A DNA stretch of 64,000 nt from Paramacrobiotus metropolitanus. Taxonomy: Eukaryota > Tardigrada > Eutardigrada > Parachela > Macrobiotidae. Where the stretch lies: the NCBI RefSeq assembly GCF_019649055.1, contig NW_026570222.1:2666001-2730000 (forward strand), written 5' to 3'. How positions within the stretch are numbered: position 1 is the first letter of the stretch; every line of letters begins with the position of its first letter. A program made the position numbers and the translations under genes. The notes below the pieces were generated by a model. The model was given only the letters and a program-made list of their open reading frames with translations. It ran no database searches and had not been told where the DNA came from. Positions 10,293 to 23,761 of this stretch are shown piece by piece.

Positions 10293-13200
10293 TCAAACTC
10301 GAGTATGGGCTGTGTCATGGTCAGCTGAGTCGAGATGCAGGTTCTTCAGTGGCGGATAAATGTTCTCATTCACTGCCTCACTCACTTCCGGCTCAAAAGC
10401 CCAGTTATCTTCTCCGGACAAGGTAGGTACACCAGCTGGAGTTTCTCGCTCTGATTTCAGTTTCCAGATTCTGGAGGTGAGCTATACGAAGAAAAAAGAC
10501 TGGCATAGACTGAATGAGTAAAGTATAAGTAATGTGCGAGCGGAAGAAAACCTTCGTAATAGCTCACCAGTAAATCCATTAAAACGGCTATACCTCTGAC
10601 CGATGCAAAAAACAGATGGAATTTCCACCGCATAGCGTCTGTATTGTACAGTAAGCAATAGCCAGTTTCACCGTTATCTCGCATCTGCCATAAAGTGCAC
10701 GTTGAATCGAAAAGGGCACCGGCAATAATCGGTCCCGGGAGAAATCCCAAGCCGGCCATCAACAGTGCGGTCATCCCGTTGGCCATGCTTTTCAAATCAA
10801 TATCGACAATGCTGCAAGATCACACATAAAATATTTATACAACTGAATCATACAAAGACGGTCATAATTCATGCGTTTTTGTTTTGGGTGGCAAAATCAA
10901 GAACCGAAAACTAATATTCAAACCATGAAAACTGCTCTCGATATGGTCAAATGGTCAATATAATGTACACAAGCCAAAGTTTTTAACTACCACCCGGCAC
11001 CAATAAAAATTATTAATAAAATTAACGCCAAATGCCCAACACTGCCATGAAAACATTACAAGGAAAGAGAGGAAGTGGAAAGAAAGTAAACTATTATCAC
11101 CGGAAACAGAATTTACTATGCAAATCTTTTTACCGAAATTGTAGCATAATTCCACCGGAAAGAGGCAGTCCTCCCAGGAACATTGCTGCGGTTAATATTG
11201 CCACATAATAGTACAAAGTTTGGCAGTGCTTCTGACATTGACCATTCACAACGCTGGCTACGGGTGTCTGGTCGGAACTCTCGTCCAATTTGGTTCCATT
11301 AGTTCGGACACACATGCAATTTTCGTAAATCTTCTCCTACCAAAACACGGGTATACAACCAGCCTACTCGCGTAAAAAATTTGAGATTATATAGCTTGAC
11401 TATTCGCTTAATTTTATGTTTCTAAACCATTTTGATAGTTTGTAGCTATAAAACTAACGGCAAACTAACTAAATTGTAACTGCAGCAACAGTAAATTGTA
11501 ACTGTAAAATTGTAACAGTAACTGCTACACTCTTATAGTGTAACTGCATGTACATAGTAGATCGAGACGTATGTTATCCAATTGTTTACCTGATTTTTAG
11601 ATAATCCTAGTTTTGTACAACCAGCATGGCACGGGGAGTAAAACGTTTCATGGTTGGAGACGTCACATACAGGAATGAAATCGTTTTTGCACTGACAAGG
11701 CTGATGACAGGTGGCATTTCCATCGGACCTACTGAAAGATTTTAAAATACAATTAGTAATAAAAACCTGAAAGACACGTTAAAACAGTTTGTCAAAACAA
11801 CACACTCTACTGTAATCAAACTGCAAAAATATCAGCATTCTGTATATAATTAGTAAAGGCGCATACAGACACAAATATTTAATCCATTACAAATAGTACT
11901 AGGACGCCATAGCTAGAAATTTACAGGAAATCCAACAAACAATTAGAGAAAAATCCCATTTCAATCTATATTTTTCACAGGAAGCACACAATTTCCAGTT
12001 TCGTTTTGCAAGTCCTAACCGTTTTGTTCCACCATACCTCAAAAACGAATCGTTGACCGTAGTGGGCATACCGGTAATCTTCGCTTGTGGACATTCTAAG
12101 CCAATAAGGCCATACAACGTGGTGGCCATTATGAGTCCTCCGGCTGCAAGGAACAAGCCTATATATCGTGGCTGAGGTTTCCATCGTCTTAAAATGAAGC
12201 CGCCAACGACCACACCCGTAGCAGTGGCTAACACATTAGGAACACCTACAAAAAGTTGTACTGAATAATTATGGTTGTGCATATTTTTCGTGATCAGTTC
12301 TTGTTCAGCTTGGTTATACTGACCACCAGCAATAGCTGCAGCCGACTGCGTAATCTGGAATTGTTGCCCGAGGAACTTTGGTAAAAAACTGAAGTAACCT
12401 AAACAGAAAACAAACAGAAAATTTACAGGAAGGCGCGAGCTTTGTTCACCAAAAGATGCTTTAGTACCGGCAATGAATACTCCATCGAACATACTGCTGC
12501 ATGCCCGGCAGACGTAGGCTCCATTAGTGACCAGGCGTTTAATATTCCTAGGAAGATCTGAATAATAGAAAACAAGCAATTGTTAAGAGGTTTCATACCC
12601 AACAGTCGAAAAGCGCTTGGAAAAAAAGTCCTACAACGCGCTATAAAAGGTGATACCGCACCTTTCCAAGATGCAGTGGAAACGGATGCCGGTATTTTTT
12701 GTGCAGACGCATTTGCTTCCTTCTTTGTTGATTCATCCTCGGACTTTGAGCAGTCAGAAGAAATCGATGCCGGAAAACACTACAGAGAAAACAATTATGC
12801 TCGGCACCTTGCGAAACACGCACTTTTGTGCATCAACAGTCCGTTACCCCGATAGTAATAGCGAACAAACATAGCCCCATTCCGAAGAACAAATACCCCA
12901 AATACCACGCTGAAATCCAGCGCGGATCTGTAGATTTAAATCCGGGATCTGCAAATACATACACGGACAAATCATGTAAATTGAGAAGCGGAAAAATAAT
13001 AAATGCAATTCCACTAAGTACGAGGGGGAAAATATCAACAACGCTAAGAACAGTAATTTATTCAAAAACAATCCAGTATTAATTATAAATGTATGACCCA
13101 TTAACATTGTTAGCAAGCTTACTTGTCCAGTCCAGGAAAATAGAATTACAAAATCCACCCAGCGCGTAACCCAGTACAGGTCCAAATATTCTGCTTGAAA

Positions 13201-14360
13201 ACGAAATTGCTGCAAATCAAAAAATTTATACAGATACCAAACTAAACACTCGTGAATACACATATGCTTATATGCTGATAAAAAACAATTTGCGAGGATT
13301 TGCATTGAGCGTTAGCAAAATGCCGGCGCCATACATATGGCGGTTTATAGCGGATTATTGAAAATTAAGCATTAGTCGTACACACGCGCTGTATATGCAC
13401 TTACAAAAATATAAAGGCGTATTTTTCTTCTGTACATTGTCGTCAATAAATGGCAATCCTAGGATGATAAGAGCAGTGGAACCAACTCCTTGCAGTAATT
13501 GTGCCACCACCAGAACCACAACCGGTCCAATATTCGACTCGCTAGCATTAACAACCGGTACCGCCGCGGTGTGATTGTCACCACCAAGACGCAGAGCGCG
13601 CTGCCTGCTGTTTGCTGCACACAAGTGCTCTTCATTCTGCATCATAGAAGCCCCCTTCCAAACATCCAGATTTCGGAAAGGAAACAAGACTTCCGGTGCC
13701 GCGTGCAGCAGCAGTGCGATGCCCAGTATAATGCAGCCACACATGATCCAGCGTGGACGATGGCCGCGCCCACCGAAATGCGCCGTTAACAATGCCGTCG
13801 ACACATGCGAGACATCGTTCATCGCCATAATTATTCCCACTGTTCGACTCGAAAAACCGAAACGTTTCTCGATGGACGGAATCATTGAACTCGTATACGA
13901 CGCAGCCATTCCTATTTGCACAAACAAAAGCAAATTAATAATCAGAAATCAAAAAATAGTACGGTATATAAGATTCAAATGAGCGTATACATACAGATAC
14001 ACTGACTCAGAAACCATTAGCTACGAGTAGTATCAGAAACCAACGGGGGACGGTAGCAAATATACAGCAGCTAATATTTACACATTTTACTTACTGACCA
14101 ACCATAGCATGAAAATCTATTCCCAACTTAAGGTCTCTAATTGAAGTTTACCAAAACGAATTTAAAAGGCATTTGTAGGCAAGTAACAGTATCTGTTGTT
14201 CTGACTTACCGTAGATTAAGCACAGCAGCACGTAGCAGAATACAAATAATGTCATATTATTGCATCTCTGCAGGAAGTCCGGTTGCCAGCAAAAAAGGCC
14301 ACAACGATGCACATTCGGTGCATTGGCCACTTTCGTTGTTTCAGGTTTTTTAAATAACAT
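10293..14360 (-). CDS. SLCO: OATP/SLCO organic anion transporter, array copy 1 (704 aa)
   Basis: Plasma-membrane 12-helix transporter of the OATP (SLCO, SLC21) family, which moves amphipathic organic anions. Exons in order: 14360-14210, 13911-13405, 13209-13123, 12948-12848, 12779-12662, 12557-12468, 12398-12324, 12245-12038, 11731-11590, 11336-11134, 10811-10568, 10481-10293. All borders are GT-AG with consistent phase. Landmarks are HFGGRGHRPRW (~95-105), the signature DPRWISAWYLG (256-266), a cytoplasmic loop opening CFPAS, a Kazal-like Cys-rich extracellular loop (~448-490, CQC, PVCD, FYSPCHAGC), and the last helices, followed by RIWKLKSERE and a 63-aa cytosolic tail. The tail ends TRV, which fits a class I PDZ ligand. 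Exon plan matches copy 2. The acceptor of the Kazal exon could instead be 3 nt downstream. Substrate cannot be inferred. Confidence 0.93.
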
Positions 14361-16809
14361 CTTTCGTCGATAAAATTTGTTCTAAACTAGAAATGTTATA
14401 CGTCTACCACAACTAAAAGATTTATCGGCCACTGTATATAGGATGCAACAGGTCGCTGTCAACTTTTGCCGGCACAATGCTTTTCATGCACCATAACCAC
14501 ATATTATTCCACGGCGATATGCAACTGTACAATCACGTTTGCATAAGATTCTGTTGGCCCTTCAGCTAGGCTTCATCATCCTTGTTTGCTAACAAAGCAT
14601 GAATCGTAATATCACACTAACGTTTTTTCATTGCCAACGCATATATATAGAAGTAGTGATTGGATAACAAATCGTTCGCATATAAAATCATAATAGTAAG
14701 TAGTAACATACGACAGTAACACGAAAACAGACTATCTAATGCGCCACTTCATCGAAGTGCCGCACCATGACGAAATGAATTCACTGATTGATATTCGCAG
14801 GATTCCGCTACATATATACTAATAATTGATGCATATTATTTGCAAGTGTCAGACATTTGCAAACACTTAATACGGATACGTAAACAACAGTTGCCCGCGG
14901 CCGGCGAAATGGAGAGTATGACGTCTAAGGGTTCCTACTTCCTCGCTTTCCTAAGTCTCGTATTGGTTTTCGAAGATTTGTATGACATAATGCCGAAAAG
15001 CAACCAATCACAACTTCAGTATTAAGTGACACTGAAAACTGTGCGCAGGTCAGAACTAGGAACGCTGGCAAGTAACGTACTCATAAATCATTATTTGCTG
15101 TCAGTTCTATCGCGTATGCTGAGAAAAACCAGCGCAGCCACCATTGGTCATTAACAGAAAAACATTAATGTGATTCAGCTTAAGAAGTTAATTAACAAAC
15201 ACTGCCTTACGGCCGTTGTACAGAGCGAGTAGAGATGCAAATGTTTAAAAAACACAGCTTTTCTATATTCCACCATTATCCGATCGTAAGGGATACGCTG
15301 CACAGATGACTAATCCAAAAAATTTGCATCGGTAGATGCACAGCACACTCGTACTGTAGGTTAAAAATTATTGGACATTTGCCTCAACTGGAAATTATTC
15401 TGCTATATCTTACCATACTGTATACAATACAGATACAGTATACCTTATTTATGTAGTCAATGTTGTAGGTACAACGTACACACTGTTGAAAAAATATTTC
15501 AATCCAGTGGATGGCATTATTTGCTGAAACGCTAAAAAAACTTGCTTAAACAGTATTCTCAGTATAGACTGATCGGTAAACCCAGACAAGCAAGGTGGTA
15601 AAAAATTCCGACATGAAACGCAATCGGCATGTAGTGCGAATTCTTGTTATCAAAGCTGTACCTACAACTCTTCACTTGAAGAACTTTAGTTTAGCAGTTA
15701 TGGGAATCAGACTATTTCCTTTTGTAATTGTCTATTAAATGATATTATAAAATGGTCGGACTGAAGGCTGAAGAACAGCTTTACTGCCTGTACATGTTGC
15801 AAGGTTTCAGAGTTTTCAGTCATGTTAGTGGCAAAACCGGTATCATATTAATTTTAAATAGTATATATATATATACCATAATTACTGCTTGTTTTCTGGG
15901 CACTGGGTCACAGGCGCCAAAAATTGCTAATACAATAATTTTAACAAAGCCGAATTTTTGTTGCGCTATATTAAATCGCAATGCACGTTTGATGTCTCCA
16001 ATATCAATATTCATTCATACTGTATGTATAAGTCTTGTTGCAAAACTAAACACATCCAAAACATTGTTACACTACATTCATATCTTCGTACTTTTACACG
16101 CATTCCAAGTAAACAGTAAACGTGACATGGGGCAAATAATTTAAAGTGATTAATGTGAGAAGAAAAGTATTTACCAACGAAAAGAAGCGAGCAAATATAA
16201 AAACGCGGCATTTAATCTTGACCGAACATACTCGTACAAGAACACGGGGAAAATCCAGTAATCTGTTCACAACACAGTTCAAATTTAACCTGGTGAACAT
16301 CGTACGTAGCTACAAAGTTAATAAACCGCTCCAGTTCTGTTAAAAACAGCTTCTTCCATTTATCGGGCATGCGGAGAATTATCAAGTGGATGTGCTAAAA
16401 TACTAAATAGTACCACTGTATTAAATATGCAGTCGAAAACACCACTGTTTACCGGGGACGAACGAAAACACGATCAAAAATACCGACAGTCTACGGATAT
16501 GAACAAACAGCGACAATTTACAGCCGTCAAAGTTTGGTTTTCCTGGCAGTATCGTATAAATTAGAGGCTCAAATTGCAGCACTAGTGTGAAATGAATTTC
16601 CATAATACTGCGCAAAGTATCCTTAAGAACAAATTAAAGCGAAATCAATCATGTTGACGCACAGAAATTTATGAACAGGTTGAAGCAGGCAGGACGTAAC
16701 CGTAAAATTTAAAAATCACCGAAGTCACCGGACGCGTTATATCGCTTTTTATGCCAAATATGATAATTTTAACCATTAACAGCAGCTATTTTACACGTGT
16801 CTGACCAGT
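14361..16809. other. Intergenic between OATP copies 1 and 2
   Basis: This 2.4 kb should contain the promoter of copy 1 at its left end and the 3' untranslated region of copy 2 at its right end. A 130-codon ATG-initiated plus-strand frame at 15752-16144 has hydrophobic stretches but no family motif, no partner exon and AT-rich composition like the surrounding DNA, so I do not call it a gene. Nothing else is visible. Confidence 0.45.
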
Positions 16810-19800
16810 TTAGGGACACACCCTTCTTGAATTCTGTGCAGTACCGACTGCTTCCCTGCCGTTATCGATCTGAAGATTTTGTACTGTGCTTGGTACACTG
16901 ACAGAAGAGGCTGTTGTAGCAGAAGACACTTCCGGTGGATTTTCTTTTTTTCGTTCAAAGGTCAAGTTCCACACTCGCCATGTGACCTGTAATCAAATTG
17001 GGAAATTCTCAATTCCTTGTTAATTCGAATGGTCCATGTTCGTAACAATCAGTACAGCACCTCCGCAAAATTTACACATACTGCGATTACACTGCAACAG
17101 CCACATATTTAACTTAGTCCATAAATTCCACTTAAAACAACATGCATATGTAACCACGTCGTTCTACGCCTAGCGAACCAATGTAAATTTTTGCAACTAC
17201 GCATCCAGTCTTCCGATCTGACCGCTCTTACCATTAATTCCAAAAATGCTGCAGCAATTTTCATCAACCCTATGAATAAATGGAATTTCCAACGCAGCCC
17301 GTCGATATTATATAGTCGACACGATCCGCGATTTCCATTGACATCCAACTGCCATAGCAGGCACGTCGAATCAATTACGGTGCCAACCAACACCGGCGCC
17401 GGTAAAGAGCCAAATGCAGCCGTCAGTAATGCGCTTAGACCATGAGATAACGTTTTCAGATCGGGATCCACCACTCTGCAGAGTTTACCATTTCGTTTCT
17501 GCTTGCAAGAAAACACTGCAGTCAGTGCACGCACCGAAACTGTATCATTATCCCTCCTGACACAGGCAGCCCCGCAATGAATTTCGCGATGGCCAAGATC
17601 GTGACGAAGTAATACAAATTCTGACAAGATACATAACAGTGACCTTTGGTCAATAACGGAGGCGTCGTGGAATTTGTTGCGAATTGTTTAGAGTTTTCAA
17701 CACACATGCACTTTTGATAAAGTGGTTTCTGAAACATCACATCCTTTGATGGTTAATGGGATAGAATGATATTGCAGTTTGTTCCTTACCAACAACTAAT
17801 ACCTTTCGCAACATCACGCCAGCTTATCGTTCAAAATGGATATAAATGTATCCCGATAAAAAATCGAATACAGCAGTCAACAGTTCACTTTAATTACCGT
17901 ATTGTTATGGTGGATTACTGATTGGCATCCGGCGTGACAAGGTGAATAATATGTCATCTGTCGCGCAGTATCGCATATCGGATCATAATCATCCGGCTGG
18001 CAACGACACGAATTCTCCATTGCACCACACTCTGCCTGGCTAAAACAATGGTAAAGAAAACAATTATTCAAAACTTAGTAGATGCGGGAATTTTCAAACA
18101 AACTTTTCGTATTCCACATTCGAACGTCCAGCGGGATCCATAACGACTGCGTCTGGGCAGCCGAGCGCAATCATGACAAGCAGCGCACCACCAATTATAA
18201 ATGCAGATGTTGCCAACAAAGCTCCCACTTGACGTGGCTGCAGACTGCATCGGCGTATCAAGAGCCCGCCTAATACGACTCCCACACCGGTTGCCAGTAT
18301 GCCCGGAACTCCTTCAAAATGAATTACTCGTACGTATATTGCCTGAGAAGCTTCGATCGGCATAGTTTAGGTCAGGTTTAGGCGAAAAGCGGTTTTGTAC
18401 AAAATTGCGCAGTTTTAAAATTAATGCTTCTAAAAATTAAAGATAAGTAATAACATAATATTACTAAACCTTAAAGGTTTAGTAATATTATGGTAATAAG
18501 TATGTGACACGACTCATGAGTAAGTAAGTTACATGTAATTCCCAATAACGTTCTTCTGTATAATTAATATAACTGGATTACAGCACGCCAGTGTTAACCT
18601 TGAGCTTAATTATACGGGCATATTTACCTCCAGCGATTGAAGCCCCCGACTGAGAGATGTGAAATTGTTGACCCAAGAATTTCGGTAGAAAACTAAAATA
18701 TCCTTTTTAAATAGAAAAAGTCAATCATGAACCAACTAGTTTATCACAGGCAGCACGTAATACCAACCGGATATGCAAAATCCATCCAGTATATTCGTAC
18801 CAACACGCAGCATGTAAGTTCCGTTACACACCAGTCTTCTGACATTGCGAGGGAGGTCTACAAACGCGCAAGAAGTCAAAGTTCCAAGACAAATGAATTT
18901 AATCACCCTTGCAACCGAACCCCCGTATACTGTGCAACTACTGTAATTATCTCTTAAACAATCCGTTCTATTATACGCTGTAAGTACTGTATTATTATCT
19001 GACAATAATTACTGTAAGTGTAAGTGTGTATTTTCGAAAGACGTCGTTGTAACTCGCATTTCCTGCACCTTTCCAAAACGGCTGCGATGAAACAGGAGCT
19101 TTTCCGGCATCATTGGGGCCGGAATGCTTCAATCCATTGGTCTGAGCCTTGCCAGATCTCGCGGGAACGAACGCCGGGAAACACTAAAAGACACGGAGAC
19201 TAGGTGAGCAGTCAAAGCAGATACACTTGTTAACGATACGGGTATGCTTAGTAAAATGCCAAGCGTACTCCAATCAGCGCCGCAACTAAACACATCGATG
19301 CTCCAGTCCAAAGAAAGCCCAAATACCACGCTGAAATCCACCGCGGGTCAGTCTGGTTGAAACCGGGATCTGTGAAAATCAAAATTAGGGTCAAGCTGTA
19401 TTTACTGTTTACTGATACCTGCAAGAACACTCCCCGTACTTGACCAGTCCAGATAGATCGAATTACACAAAGCTCCCAGGAGAAAACCCAGAACCGGGCC
19501 GAAAATTCTTGCCGATAGGGAAATTGCTGTAGAAGTACATAAATTCGCCATGACTCACTGCTAACTGGAATTTAACTTAGTAAACTGAGCACACCAAAAT
19601 AAACTGACGAATTCTTTTTGTCCACACTATCGTCGATGAAGGGAAGAGCCAGTATCATGACCATTGTGGATCCTACACCTTGGATCAACTGCGCAACAAT
19701 AAAGACAGCCACTGGACCACCCAGGTTAATGCTTTCGCCGTCGGAATGTGCGAATTCTGCAGATCTATTAGAAACAGAATAACTGTTGTTATAAATGTTG

Positions 19801-20313
19801 TCAGATCCATCCCGGCATAACTTTTCTGGCACCACAGTCTCCGCAGTTTTGGAACGGCCAATTGTCCTTCTGGAGGGAAACAGCACTTCCGGTGCTGCAT
19901 GCAGCATTACAGCTATTCCCAGAAGCAAGCCACCAATCATGATCAACCGCGGTCGATGACCACTTCCGCCAAAATATGCGGTTAGTAGAGCTACCACAAT
20001 CTGCGAGATATCGTTGACGGAGAGGATTAACCCAATTAGTTTACTGGAAAAACCAAATCGTCTTTCCATGGACTGGATGACCGAACTGCTGTACGCATTG
20101 GCCATTCCTATACAAAAAAAGTTACAAAAAAATTAGGTTTCCCTTTTCAGCGCAGGCATTGCACATAAACATACCGTAAATTAACAATAACATTGCGTAA
20201 AATGCAACAAAACACATCATGTTGTTGCATCGCTGCAAAAAAGCCGGCTTCCAACGGCATGCACCGCATTGAGATCCGGAATTCAGCATTGTTCCGGTGA
20301 AACCAACTGGCAT
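16810..20313 (-). CDS. SLCO: OATP/SLCO organic anion transporter, array copy 2 (694 aa)
   Basis: Exons: 20313-20175, 20107-19595, 19526-19440, 19369-19269, 19183-19069, 18857-18768, 18702-18628, 18311-18104, 18039-17898, 17728-17535, 17475-17232, 16986-16810. Number, phases and most lengths equal those of copy 1 (87, 101, 90, 75, 208, 142 and 244 nt exons are identical), so the two are close tandem duplicates. Landmarks: N-terminal FLQRCNNM (shared with copy 1), GGSGHRPRL (Trp of the usual HRPRW replaced by Leu), signature DPRWISAWYLG at 254-264, cytoplasmic loop opening CFPAF, Kazal-like loop ~443-490 with CRC, PICD and YYSPCHAGC, and a 58-aa cytosolic tail opening VTWRVWNLTFERKK. The start is the first ATG of the exon (MPVGF). 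A second ATG eight codons on is possible. An intron palindrome lies between exons 7 and 8. Confidence 0.93.
18454..18492. repeat. 19-bp perfect inverted repeat with a 1-base loop
   Basis: The left arm (18454-18472, starting CATAATATTA) is the exact reverse complement of the right arm (18474-18492), with one A between. It sits inside the intron separating exons 7 and 8 of OATP copy 2 and does not touch either splice site. It resembles the fold-back palindrome at 4221-4256 in form but not in sequence. Confidence 0.85.
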
Positions 20314-20396
20314 TACTAACGTTAACTGAATAAATCGCCAAATTTGGAAAAATAAAAACAACTGCTGCAGAAACGATGAGTAAAGTGCTTAGTCAT

Positions 20397-20437
20397 AAGA
20401 ACTTCAAATTCAAGAAGAATAAGAACTTCAAATTCAA
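20397..20437. repeat. Two direct copies of a 17-bp word
   Basis: AAGAACTTCAAATTCAA occurs at 20397-20413 and again at 20421-20437, 7 bases apart. It lies about 85 bp upstream of the start codon of OATP copy 2, in its presumed promoter or leader. It could be a simple slippage duplication. Confidence 0.7.
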
Positions 20438-21188
20438 AAGAGCGCAACATCAGAAGTGTTGCAACAACCATTAACGAAAACGTGAGCAAGATGCAGTAAT
20501 ATGGTAATTTCCGTATTCGATGCCGCATTATTTTTGTGTTGACACAGTAAATGCACAAAATATTTAGACAAACCTAACAGAACAATAAACCAAATACAAA
20601 AAAATGCAGCCTCACTGGCAATATTGCCGGTGTTTACAAATTACAACCACATTCCTGTAAGTCAAACACAGGTTAAAGTTACGCGGCGCATAATATCCAG
20701 CGCATTCATACATACAGATATATAGTGTGTTTTTAGGAAACAGCCTGTCAACATGTTGAAAAAACCCAGCACTATGTTTTGTACATGATTACAATACTCA
20801 AATTAAACGCTAAGTTGGCAAAATGATGAGCTTCATATTTTGATTATTTAACCCTATCAAAGTAGCATTACGTAAACTACACGCGAATTACTGCCCTCAA
20901 CCCTAGTGTCTACCACACCATTCTAATGCCAAACTTGCCACTAACAAGTAAGCAAACTGGAAAAACGCTACCAGTACGATGACGATCAACCTCAATCAAA
21001 ATCAGTTTCAGCATAAACTGAGCGCGTTATGCATTGATTATAAATCGTGTCCAAACTAAATAATCGGCACACCCTGTGATACACGGTATCTGCTATTAAG
21101 AGAAGTGCGAAAAATCAGTACTGTAACGCGAACTCCGTGGCTCATTTCCATTTCTTCACAGTTTAATGGCATTATCATTATAAACACG
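20438..21188. other. Intergenic between OATP copy 2 and WDR4
   Basis: No coding exon seen. This 0.75 kb holds the upstream region of OATP copy 2 and the 3' flank of WDR4, since both genes read leftward. Confidence 0.45.
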
Positions 21189-23761
21189 TTATACGCTTTC
21201 AGTCGTCCGTAATTTCTTACTGCTAACATCGTCACCATCAACAAACGGTTCGGCTTGCGCCTCATTAAAAAACTGTCCAAGTGAGTCAAAAAACACACTG
21301 TCTAGTCGTTTTTCGTCTCCTGCTGTCCGAATCAGTGATTTAAGCTCTTCTGTAACCCCCGTGCACTATAAATCAACGCGATTGTTTTTAATTACAGTAT
21401 AGGACTGAACGAAAGAAACTTGTGTAGATTTTTCGAAGCAATAACTTACTGCTGATTTCAAATCATCACCCGATTCTTGGTTCGAAGAGATCAAAGCAAA
21501 AACATCTGGATATATCCGCAATGGTATTTCTGCATCATTGCATATTACGACCAAGATGGTTCCCACTATGCACAAACTGCGAATTGGCAGCGGATTATTT
21601 CCATGCGTTATAGGAATGTCCACTGCCTTCCGAAAAGCGACGCTGGAGGCTTCTGTGTCAATATCCACACGAATCCCAAATATCCTGTTCATGCTATATA
21701 AAAAAAAAGAAAATGTCAATACGGAACATAATTGAAAAGCCAACTCCTTCATTATTTACCAAACCAAAACATTCCAATTAATTTCAACCATAAATTATCC
21801 CAAACGTACGTAAGTTATGAAAACACACACTTCACAATTAATTAAAACTTCATACCCAAAAAAAGAAACAAAGAATACTTCATGGTCGTTAGAATATTCC
21901 AACGACGTCACATAAGTAGGAGTGGTATCAGAGTCTTCCAAAAGAGAAATATTCCCCAGATCCGCACCCGTAAGAAAGTTGAAGGCGCGCACGGATCTGT
22001 CCTACAAACAACGGCCAGTGAATTCATCGTTGATTATGGTAGATCATATACAAGATAAAAATTCGTATAATTATGAGCCATTCACCTCGCGCTGCACCAG
22101 CTTGAAAGATAAGATTGACACATAAAATGTCATCTCGATAGCAAAGCAAGCCGCAAGAAATAATGTTTCATCATATTTCGATTTTAACAATACGTTACGT
22201 ACCCCAGATCCCGAAATCACAATCGGGCGATCCTGCCAAGGCACGGTTATCTTGCTGACGAACCTATTCCCGCAAAAAAATTCCAGCAAACCGCACCTTC
22301 CTATCATTTAACAAGGTTTTCGTCAGAATATAACTACTCTAAAAATTTACTCACTCCGTATGTCCTAGACAGAAAGCCTGAATATCATCAGCCAACGGAA
22401 AATGAGAAACACGAATCTTTTCGTCACGGTCCGCGGTGAGAATAAAGCGTTTATCTCTGGTAACAACCTAAATCACAGTCACAATTAAATTGTCGAAGCT
22501 TTCCAACACTAAGAAGGCTTTTTGCAGACTCAGTAAGTGTTTATCCAATTCATACGAGCAGCTCACCACATCCGTCAAAACCGATATATGTCCCAGAATG
22601 GGAGTTTGATGCTTCGCTACATCTTGATCAAAGGGATAATAGTAGGCATCGCCCAATTTATCGGCCACAACGATACCGGAATTATCGGCGACAAACGTCA
22701 TCGCCATAGTTCGCTTTGCAAGATGCCTGGAACAAACAAACAGCAATGGTAAGAAGGCTCTTTTAAAAGATTGGGGACATCTGATTGCGGTTATAAAATG
22801 TTTCTGCTATGAGATGCGTCGGCATACAGTAACCAAATTATGGATCTTGAATAAATTAAATAAAACGAAGCAGCAGTGAAAAAACGAGCAGTTTGGATGT
22901 TCACTGATTACTTAAAAAATGGAAAAAATCAGCAGAGGCAAATAAAATAAACTGGGGAGAGCGTGTTCTGATTTACCATATCCTACAGCTCTTTTATCAT
23001 TTTCCGGAAACTAAAATTTAATAATTATAAAAATTGTACTGTAATACTAAGTAGTGTTATTGTATTGTAATTATTGTAGTGCAATAATGTTCAGCGTTTC
23101 ATCGAAATTTTAACTTCGACAAGATAAAATTCTGACAGCAAAAAGTTTCCAGACCAAAAATTCTACAAAATTTCAGTTCATTTAATGTACTTATATGACT
23201 ACTTTGGGTATTTTGTTCTCAAAAAATGGCTGCGAACCGTACCACGAATGAACCATTTGTGCATCGCCATCGGTAAGCGCAGGCGCAGAAGGAAGACGGT
23301 AGACGCGTAAAACTTTGCTGTTGTCCGCAGTGGCTAAAAAGTGGCCATCTTTCGAGAGGCAAACTGCCGAAAGCCATTTTCCGTCAACCAGATCGAGGCT
23401 AAAATTATGGAAAACAAATTAATATCATTCTCATTCAGCAAGAAAACAACCCCCATGCAATGTACCGGCTGGCGAGACCGATGTTGTGAGCGGCTGGGTG
23501 AAAGGAGTCGGATTTTGGTCCCTGGGAAACTGCGTTCACCTCATCCCGATTACTTCCATTGTTTTGGATGATTAGAAACCTATAATATACAAAGTATATA
23601 CCGTAAGTCCATTAAACAGCGCGCTACAAATGCGAAAATACTGGGAGAATAAAAGGAAGAATTTACTGTAAACACCTGTCAAGTTTGCTGGAAGCAAAGC
23701 AAACTAACACCTTGTCTTCTACGGAAATAGCAAACAAACCACGTGCAGAAGATAGAAACAT
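21189..23761 (-). CDS. WDR4: tRNA (guanine-N7)-methyltransferase non-catalytic subunit WDR4 / Trm82, complete
   Basis: WD-repeat partner of METTL1, which makes m7G46 in the variable loop of tRNAs; the subunit holds and positions the tRNA. Nine coding exons: 23761-23676, 23579-23466, 23398-23243, 22726-22567, 22467-22355, 22263-22203, 22001-21856, 21693-21450, 21344-21189. All phases close, giving 411 aa (human 412). Diagnostic blocks are [34 protein letters not shown], then [17 protein letters not shown] and FCLGHTEFVSKI, and [16 protein letters not shown]. These match the family order of a seven-blade propeller. The last exon has an acidic, Lys-containing tail typical of the family. The last acceptor (AAGAG before CTTAAATC) is pyrimidine-poor and the least certain border. 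The gene is a housekeeping insert between OATP copies 2 and 3. Confidence 0.93.

Noticed and set aside
15752-16144. 130-codon plus-strand frame with hydrophobic stretches
   Set aside because: Hydrophobicity follows from T-rich composition; no family motif, and the same region is open on the other strand in pieces.
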